Source: Isoetes taiwanensis (Eukaryota > Streptophyta > Lycopodiopsida > Isoetales > Isoetaceae). Taken from it: 64,000 bases of DNA. The stretch is from assembly GCA_021234155.1 (NCBI GenBank), contig JAJEKV010000019.1, positions 1,374,339 to 1,438,338 of the forward strand. Reading direction: 5' to 3'. The notes under the pieces were generated by a model. It saw only the letters and a program-made list of their open reading frames with translations. It ran no database searches and was not told the DNA's origin. The translations under genes were made by a program, and so were the position numbers. Position 1 is the stretch's first letter. Each line of letters starts with the position of its first letter. Positions 56,898 through 64,000 of the stretch are shown here, piece after piece.

Positions 56898-57434
56898 CGT
56901 AATGAACGGGAGGTTCAAATTACGGCATTATTCGACGAGAATTAAAAGCCGTAATTGTGCTCCGGGTTTTCCGGAGCAGCGCCGCCTCCTCTGCAAGCAA
57001 TTTTTTTTCTTGCCATGGCTCCTTCTGGCTGCTCTTCTTGGATAATACGTTAGCATCAGCTTCAGCTTAAGCTAATTTAGGCCTCAACTTCGCAGATAAT
57101 CCGTCAGCATCACAACTTTTGATGAAAGCAACGGAAGCTTCATACTTAAACTTGCCGCATAGCTTGCTATGGCTTCAAAAATCTGTCGCAGTTTCTGATA
57201 ACCATAGATCAACCAGAACAGACATAGCAAAAGGGGTGGATTGAAGCTCCGGCTGTTCTGGTGTTGTCCAGCCTACCTGAAGAACCTTAGATTATATAAA
57301 AGGGAATCCTAGATCTGGCAAGCTTTGAAGATGATTTTGAAGATGATTCTGCTAACAAAAAGGCAGAGCACCGGAACAGAGCACGTCACCAGAACAGAGC
57401 ATGGAGGGGTAATTTGAACCTCCCGTCCATTACG
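56898..57434. repeat. Inverted-repeat pair (26-bp arms) around 485 bp
   Basis: Left arm 56898-56923 (starts CGTAATGAACGGGAGG) matches the reverse complement of 57409-57434 at 25 of 26 bases. The right arm lies within a further hairpin (GAGGGGTA 57405 / TACCCCTC 57446, with CCCGTCC / GGACGGG inside). No coding capacity lies between the arms. May be a MITE-type element; no target duplication was recognised. Confidence 0.85.
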
Positions 57435-57576
57435 GACGGGAAAATACCCCTCGATTTTCCGGGAACAATTTGCTCGGCGGCCGCCAATGGGGCGTGACGC
57501 GGGCCTTTTCAGCGTCTCCGCCCCGCTCGTCGCCCCCCATCGTTGGCGGCGCCACCTCAAAAATTACCCTCCTGAA

Positions 57577-57590
57577 ACCCCTCGAGGGGT
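57577..57590. repeat. Perfect palindrome ACCCCTCGAGGGGT
   Basis: 14-bp perfect dyad, echoing the GAGGGGTA / TACCCCTC stem 130 bp upstream. Confidence 0.9.
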
Positions 57591-57653
57591 ATTTTTCCCT
57601 TATACAAAATGGATTAGTTGGAGGATAAAATGAAGGTCAGCTCACATGGGATA

Positions 57654-57727
57654 TACTACGCGTGGAAAAACTAGCCCAAGCCAAAATTTGTACTACGCGT
57701 GGCAAAACTAGCCGGAGCCAAAATTTG
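57654..57727. repeat. Two tandem 37-bp units
   Basis: TACTACGCGTGG.AAAACTAG followed by CC..AGCCAAAATTTG occurs at 57654 and 57691 with few differences. Confidence 0.92.
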
Positions 57728-59362
57728 CAGCAAGAATCAGCTGTTGATTAAAAACTATGCATGTGAACAAACAACAAGCCTGTAGAGAATGGTCGAAAAT
57801 GATGTCTAGTCAAATAAAATATCTATACATATAGGAACCAATTAATGGCCATGTTTTCTTCCCCATCCAAAACTTTATCAAAGTGAAGGTTAGCCAATCT
57901 AGTCTAGTCACTAGTGGCAAGATGGATTGGCCATCTCCATGTTTTACTATGATGTACCAAGAGTTAATGGAAGGGGGATTAGCCAATCCACTTTCTTTTT
58001 GGGGCAGGTGCATCAAAGTCAATATAAGAAATTTATTGTGGCAGTCAAGGCCGCCGCGAACATTTCTCATTCCCGACTCCCCATCAAAATTGATCAATAT
58101 ATATACAATCACATGAGCTACGTTTCTACATGTATGTCCATAATGATTGATGGATAATATCATAACTAATTTTAAAACTTCAACAATGTAACAAATTGGC
58201 AAAGTATATACCTTGAATGCAAGGAATGAAGCAAAGGCGAAGCACTTACATTAATACTTTAATTGCTTTCAATGTGATAAAATGCTAGGAACGTCTTTTA
58301 TTTATAGGATTGAAGTCCCTTAATCAAAGGCTATCTTTATGCCACCTGATAGCCAAATATAATATATATATCTTTCATAGGCAATCCTTGAAAGGAAGTC
58401 TATCTAGCTATCTAGACAATGGACATATGTCATTGCCTTCCACCACGTGTTCACATTTTAAGCCACATGTAGATAATATCAAATATCATTAATATAATAC
58501 AAGAATTTGTCCTGGCGGCAATCGCCGCCGCTAGTTTGTTCTTTTTAGTGAGTGCTTATGTGTGTAAGAGATTTAAGACACTTTTGCACTAGCCATTTGA
58601 TTTTGTGAAATTGATGATGAGGTAGGAGAATGCGTATATTATGTAGCTTTTTGTCCAAGAAAAACTTAAATTAGTAAAGAGCATTTTCAGGTATATCAAT
58701 GTTTTATGCTCAGGAACTAAGACTACAAATGCAACTTGTTGATAAGGGGCATTCTGTTTTGTTTATGTAATGTAAATGTAAAAAAAAATATTAAACATGA
58801 GAGCGAGAAAAAGGAAGCTTTGGAAGGCTTTCCCTTCGACTAATGGAACATCCTTCTCCTTGCGGAGTGACCCATTGATCCTGGGTCATCAACCCTAAAA
58901 AATACAACTACTAAATAATATGGCATGTATCTTGTTCTTTGTATTTGTCATACATGACGTATTTAGGAAAATTTAGACTTATTCAAGGTTTTTAGACTTG
59001 TTTATATTTATAATGATTTGAAACATTGAGTGTTTGATCTTCTGTTATTTCATAATCGTGCCAACAATAAATATTAGTATAGAGAAGAATCCATTGCGAA
59101 GAAAATGAATTGTACTTTTGCATTTATTATCAATCACCAGTACATACTTCGAAATGACTTTGGACAATAGCAACTACATCGTCAGGTATTTTTTCAAGCT
59201 GTTTCATGGAAACTGCAGAGGTCTTTGCCTTCCAACCATAGATTACTGATTGGACATCCACCCATTGCTGTTGTCCACTTGGATTTGGCTTCTATCTTTT
59301 GTAGCAACATCCATTGTATTGATCTTTTAACTCTTCCTACCTTTAGTGAGTGGCTTCCACTA
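57728..59362. other. Intergenic, nothing recognised
   Basis: AT-rich. The minus-strand open stretch 58202-57810 (130 codons) has no recognised domain. No repeat of note. Confidence 0.5.
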
Positions 59363-60356
59363 TTAGATGTGAACTCGAAGACACTCTTTTAGTCCATCCT
59401 TTTGTTTAGTCGGTTTAGTCAATGCAGCACCTAGCCAAAATGGAGTATCTTTCATATCATGGGGACTTACAATGAGAAACATACCTTCCATAATGTCTTT
59501 TTCAGGTTTAAGCTCCTCTTTTGGTTTACCACTTGCAGGGCCACAATACACTACTTCATGATATTCTTCATTGTCAGTCATCATTATAGGAACAACATCT
59601 AGATGTTGATGGAGCATCCACTGTGAACGAGGCCAAAATCCGTCTTGCAACTTGGAATTTCTTACTGGAGATCCCTTTAGTTCTGCTATGACATTTTCCC
59701 AATATGAAATAATTGGTCGCACTACTTCTTGATATTTGGAACCAAAATGTCCATTTAACCCGATTTTCCAAAAATCTATGTATTTTGAAATGCCAGATAT
59801 GATATTGTCGTCTTCCCTCATATGTTCATTAAGGGGCACAGGCTCAGGTTCACCTTTGGGCAATATTTGCCTACCAGCATCATCTTTTTTAAAAAGTTCA
59901 ATACCATCTTCAGGCTCCTACGCTGCCTGCTTAGGATGCACCTTATACTGCATTCTAAGATCTCCTTTATCATCTAGATATAACCGAAACTGTAATGGCT
60001 TCCTATGTCCCACCAATTTATTGCGGCCATCTTCTATATAGCCATCCACAAATTTCTTAAAATCAGGGACTTCTTGTATGAGGTATGGAACATTTCTAGC
60101 AGATACACATGTTTCATACAACTCAAATAATTGTGGCAAAATGTGTGCATGCCTCTTTCTTAAACTGTCTCCAAATCTGCTAAAGAAGGCATCAATATCT
60201 TCATGTGTATGTCTAACCATAAGAAACGCCATCACTATCTCTTTAAAATGCCCCCTTGCCACTAACATTGCCAAATATGCCAAGACAAATCGATTCTTGT
60301 TCTCAGAGACACAATTGTCAACCTGCAAGAGTAGAACTTTTGGCAGAGGCCAGTAA
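59363..60356 (-). pseudogene. DUF7869-like gene copy C, C-terminal half
   Basis: The minus frame reads PLPKVLLLQVDNCVSENKNR, then FKEIVMAFLMVRHTHEDIDA, VPYLIQEVPDFKKFVDGYIE and LQFRLYLDDKGDLRMQYKVH. After a single in-frame TAG (59918-59920) the same frame runs to 59363 (GFWPRSQWMLHQHLDVVP, FLIVSPHDMKDTPFWLGAAL). Apart from that stop it is open, so it is the least decayed part of the family here. The N-terminal half, including the CxxC and KMDQ blocks, is absent. The reading meets a LINE endonuclease at about 60356. Confidence 0.78.
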
Positions 60357-60599
60357 CTCATCCACAATTATTCTTAGGTACACATCTAAATTACTTGGTT
60401 TTTCTTCCCATGTATCAATACTGCCTGGAGAAATCCAATCTGCCAGATTGGAGCATTCGAATTGAGGTAATCTCAATTCTTGTAACATAATGATATCAGC
60501 ATTATATTGTCTGATTTGGGCAATGGCTCGTCTTCTTTTTAGGGGGGCTTTAATACCCCTTAAATTCCAAGATAATATCTTCATTAAAATGGAGCTCAA
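60357..60599 (-). pseudogene. LINE ORF2 start: APE-type endonuclease, truncated
   Basis: The minus frame from 60599 reads MSSILMKILSWNLRGIKAPL, then RRRAIAQIRQYNADIIMLQE and LRLPQFECSNLADWISPGSI. The SWNLRG (Asn) and LQE (Glu) motifs are the first two catalytic motifs of L1-type endonucleases. It lies 21 bp downstream of the ORF1 stop, as in plant L1 elements. About 80 residues remain; the rest of ORF2 (endonuclease, RT) is gone. Confidence 0.85.
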
Positions 60600-60619
60600 G
60601 CCTTGGGGGCAGAAAGATT

Positions 60620-62302
60620 TTAATGGTTTCTCAATTTTTTTTTTTGTCTGGTATTGGCTGCAGGAGTTTCAGATGAGGCTTGCCCTTTCTTAGATGTTGG
60701 TTTCAATTTTTTCCCTTTTTTGGATTTCTTTAACTGGGGGCTATTGGTTTTATCAACATTTATCTCAGAAAGCTTATTCAGATAAGAATCATCCTCCCAA
60801 TTGGTTTCAATAAAAGCATTAGGATCATTAGGATCAGAGTTTTCTTTATCAAAATTAATTGCTGCTAAGGGGTGAGAACATTCCCAAAATTTAAAATTGC
60901 AGCATTCATAATTTAATAAAGAATTAGATGTCAAATTATCTGAGCTTGGAGATTTTGGAACTTGCCTGGGCATGAATTGCTCCATGTCTTCAATATTTGC
61001 AAGCATGTTGTGATTATCCTGAACTTGTATATCTTGAGTCTGTGAAATCATATCAACCTGTGTACCAATATTGTTTACCATTTCTGCATTATAACTATTT
61101 TTGTCGATTTTCAAATGAACTGAACTTTTGCCAACTGCTTCATAAACTGGGACCATGTCTGCATCTGAGCTATTTTCATTCCCTTTGTTTATGCCATCAT
61201 CTTCTTTTGCAAGGTTATTCTTCCTTGAGTTACTAAAATCCATGTTCTCTTCAAATCTGTCTTGAGAATCTTTGCTGACCCTATTTTTGAGATTAAGTTC
61301 TTGTTGAAGTTCTGCAATCTGAACTGCAATGCCTGGGGAGAGGCAATCACATTTATCTGGAAATGTTTTTTGGCTATTAATTTCAGGAGAAAGGTCAATG
61401 AGATCAGGGGCAAGATCAATAATTGAAGCAGGAGGAATTATGGAAGATGGGACGAAGGTAATTGGCTCCAAAATGTCTGCACAAAAATCCTCAGATAAGT
61501 CAGTTAGAATATTGAAACTATTAGAACTGATAACCTTTGGTAGGCTGCATGTGGACGAGCTGATAATAGTGTCTTGATGAGCTGCTGAAGGTAGATCTTT
61601 GACTGGAGAAGTGATAATTTCGGAAAACATATTCATTTGTAAGGCAGCTTGCATATTAGAATGCATGTTTTCCTCTGTACTTTCCATATCCTTAATTAAT
61701 GGACCCTCATTTCCTATAGCTTTTGCTTTGGATAAATTATTGTCACTGAGTCTATGTTTTCCAGATTTCTTCCCAGTGTCTTTTGCAGGTGGTTTAGAAT
61801 CTGTGTGTATAACAATTCCTTTGTTATACTGCTTATCTGCTATATTATGCAGATGACTGGTTTTGCTAGTTTCCAGAATACTGTTCAGGGTATTATGCAA
61901 ATCAATAGTATTGTGAATCAATGGTGCTTTCCCTTTTAATAATTTTCTGTTTTGATCTACTCTGGCTGCTTGATTGTCTGCTTGCAATTGGACTTTCTCC
62001 TTAATTGCTGTAGTTTTGTTGAATGTAGTCATGTTGCCTTTATTCAAAACATTTATTTTGACAGCAGGCTCTACCAAGGATGAAAATCCTGAAAATTGGC
62101 TCTGCAGTTGAGATAAGCCATTGTTTGCAACATGTTTCTCTTCAGCCATTTTCTTCTTCTTTTGAATTCTTCTATAGCTGCCATTATTATTCCAAGAATC
62201 CCTATTTTGCATAATTTGTTTCTCTTTAAGCTCAATATTTTTAGCATGCTGATTTGATTCCTTTTGTTGAGAATCAACTGAATTAAATTCCTTCCTTCCC
62301 AT
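60620..62302 (-). pseudogene. LINE ORF1, C-terminal low-complexity part
   Basis: A 560-codon open frame rich in Asn, Ser and Lys, without a fold I recognise, ending in a strongly basic tail (KSKKGKKLKPTSKKGQASSE). It continues the ORF1 that starts at 63240. Just upstream, at about 62395-62330, is the zinc-binding stretch CHKCNSRHFSCSNC. ORF1 proteins of plant L1 elements bind RNA (family knowledge). Long openness suggests the element is fairly young. Confidence 0.75.
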
Positions 62303-63240
62303 ACCTAGAACTTCAGATGTTGCTGGAAGATTCGAGCAGTTGGAGCAAGAAAAATGCCTTGAGTTGCATTTATGGCAAAAATTTGGTAGACCAACCCATC
62401 TTAATTGCAGAGTAGCTTTTGATCCAAAGAAGTCAATGAAGGAAGGGAGGTTGGATTGGAAAAATCAATTTGGACATAACATCTTGGGGGTTTGTATGGA
62501 GAATATTCAGTTGCAATGTATGATCCAATAGAATTGAAGATGCTTGAGAAACATTCTTCATGCCAATAAATTGGGCTAAGATCATTCATTAGTACATAAG
62601 CAATGCATAATTTCTCAAAGTCTTGAAGGGAATGATTGGGGCACCATTTTAAGAAATGAAGCTGGAATGTGTCACAGGTACATCGACCAGTTTTGAGGAA
62701 AAAGTTTGCAGTTCTGGAATTGCCACATTCAATCATAATATAGGGGAAATTTAGCCAGAAGATCGAATTTATAATGACTCCTTTGTGAAGTTTAAGAAGC
62801 TGATCCCACATCCTCTAAATTTTTAGCCCGACCTTATCAACCCTAACCAAAACAGCAGTATTTTGCAAAGTTTGAATTCTAGAAGCAATAGCAGAGGAGT
62901 GAAGCTTAATACCTTTGAAGAGGTGGACTGAAGGAGGTATCAAAGCTTTCAGACAATTTAAATTGCTGGCGAGTTCATGGTCTGTGAAAATTTCTTCAGA
63001 AGGTCTCTGTGGTCCATTCTGGATAGGCACTCTGTTTGCATCAAGAACTGGATCACCATTGTAACCAGGATCTTTGGATAAGTTATCCCAAATTGGAGTG
63101 GATCGATCAAGATGATATATCCCTTTTTGATGTAGATCAAGATTAGAAAAATCTCCAAATTTTATGAAGGAAGAGGGTTGATTATGGAATTTACTTAACT
63201 GAGATAGCAGATCGGCTCGATCACTGGAAGGCAGGAGCAT
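62303..63240 (-). pseudogene. LINE ORF1, DUF4283 and zinc-knuckle part
   Basis: From M at 63240 (MLLPSSDRADLLSQLSKFHN) the frame runs to a stop at 62815. The same sense goes on with PYIMIECGNSRTANFFLKTG, FQLHFLKWCPNHSLQDFEKL, DLSPIYWHEECFSSIFNSIG and SPYKPPRCYVQIDFSNP, the order of a DUF4283 domain. A frameshift at about 62440 leads to RWVGLPNFCHKCNSRHFSCS, the zinc knuckle. One stop and one frameshift separate it from an open ORF1. Upstream of 63240 lies probable LINE 5' UTR. Confidence 0.78.
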
Positions 63241-64000
63241 GAACTGACATGCATCTATGAAATAGGACTAATGTTTAAGGTTTTTGCAAAGGTATATTTC
63301 CATTTTTTGAATTTTCAGCCGAAGCCTTAAAGATTAGAGAAATTGCAGGGGAAAACAACAGAGAGAATAGGAAAGGTAATAATTATGGAAGAGAGGCTAA
63401 AAAATGGTTACAAATAAGAAAGAAAGAATGCAGATAAGCTATCTAACAATTTAGAAGGATTGGAATACCAAAGATTTGCCATAGAAAGCAATTGAAGCAC
63501 AAATTGAGCAGCTTACTGATCGGAATAAACTTTAACAGTGATCTTTTCATCTGCCCATTCACAATTGACTCTAAAAATGCCTGTAGCCGAAATTTGATTG
63601 CTCCCAATGAATTCTTCAAGCCAAGAATTGAGCATCTGAACTTCAAATTCTGTGCAACTCGGAACAAAGGAGTATTCTTTCTGAAAAAGATGATCTGGAA
63701 ACCACTGATTGATTACAATAGAGTTCCACAATTCAGATGGAGAGCCAGAAAGAAAACCACAAGTAAATCTTGCACCCTGTTTGATGATTGCAAAGATTTT
63801 AGTGTCCATAGAAAGCTGAGATAGAGGGGAATTCGAAATTGTTGACCCTCTACAAGGCCAGCTAGAATTTCCTCTGAATTTTCGAGCAGAATGAGTTCAG
63901 ATCGATGTCAGGAAACGAAATTTTATCAAGAAAAGGTTTGAAACAGAAAAAGTGGGAAAGGACAAAAAAATTAAGGTTTTAGGCGATCTCGACATTTTTT
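63241..64000. other. Probable LINE 5' region, unassigned ORF
   Basis: A minus-strand open stretch 63809-63513 (98 codons, MDTKIFAIIKQGARFTCGFL) lies upstream of ORF1 in the same sense. No domain recognised; it may be 5' UTR of the LINE or flank. The exact LINE 5' end was not found. Confidence 0.35.

Noticed and set aside
57810-58202. 130-codon minus-strand ORF as a gene
   Set aside because: No domain and no coding-like composition; overlapping plus-strand frames are equally open.

Overview
The window reads as nuclear DNA of a land plant outside the flowering plants, most likely a fern or lycophyte. This rests on plant gene families with plant-type introns (an aluminium-activated malate transporter, a PLS-class PPR protein, a plant SDR), a run of S-type PPR repeats, plant retrotransposons (a Ty3/gypsy chromovirus and L1-type LINEs with DUF4283) and multicopy genes of a DUF7869-like family. 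The lineage is inferred; no marker in the window fixes a species. Only two genes look intact: an intronless PPR gene (27476-29233, +) and a six-exon ALMT gene (53653-55664, +). Nearly everything else is mobile-element debris, repeats or pseudogenes.

Layout. 1-4.4 kb: a LINE fragment (-), small tandem repeats and one doubtful exon. 4.5-12.6 kb: a strongly T-skewed, internally repetitive, non-coding retroelement-like tract, ending in a structured hairpin and a hAT-like non-autonomous element packed with CGCGTACGCG-type words. 13.2-20 kb: AT-rich DNA holding a 2.86-kb retroposed segment with 14-bp target duplications and a poly(A) tail, which starts in a LINE 3' end. 20.4-27.2 kb: a tandem duplication with an internal deletion, carrying a LINE RT relic (-), two copies of a hairpin-rich segment and a DIRS-like tyrosine-recombinase-type retrotransposon relic (+). 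27.5-29.2 kb: the PPR gene. 31.5-32.0 kb: a second hAT-like copy and an LTR fragment. 33.0-41.6 kb: a Ty3/gypsy element with both LTRs, PBS, PPT and a perfect 5-bp target duplication (GTAGC), inserted into a DUF7869-like relic. 43.9-44.7 kb: a 5'-truncated LINE with a perfect 11-bp target duplication. 45.2-47.8 kb: a fuller DUF7869-like gene relic. 48.3-48.95 kb: a satellite-like array of palindromes in a roughly 180-bp higher-order unit. 49.8-51.4 kb: a decaying SDR gene. 53.6-55.7 kb: ALMT. 56-58 kb: small repeats and an inverted-repeat pair. 59.4-63.3 kb: a DUF7869-like 3' half joined to the 5' half of a LINE.

The genes form no operon or pathway. The main structural themes are nested insertion, which gives a relative order of events, and several separate palindrome-rich sequences that known coding features do not explain. 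The strongest of these are a hairpin family with compensatory changes, the 180-bp palindrome satellite, and the hairpin cluster ahead of the DIRS-like Gag.
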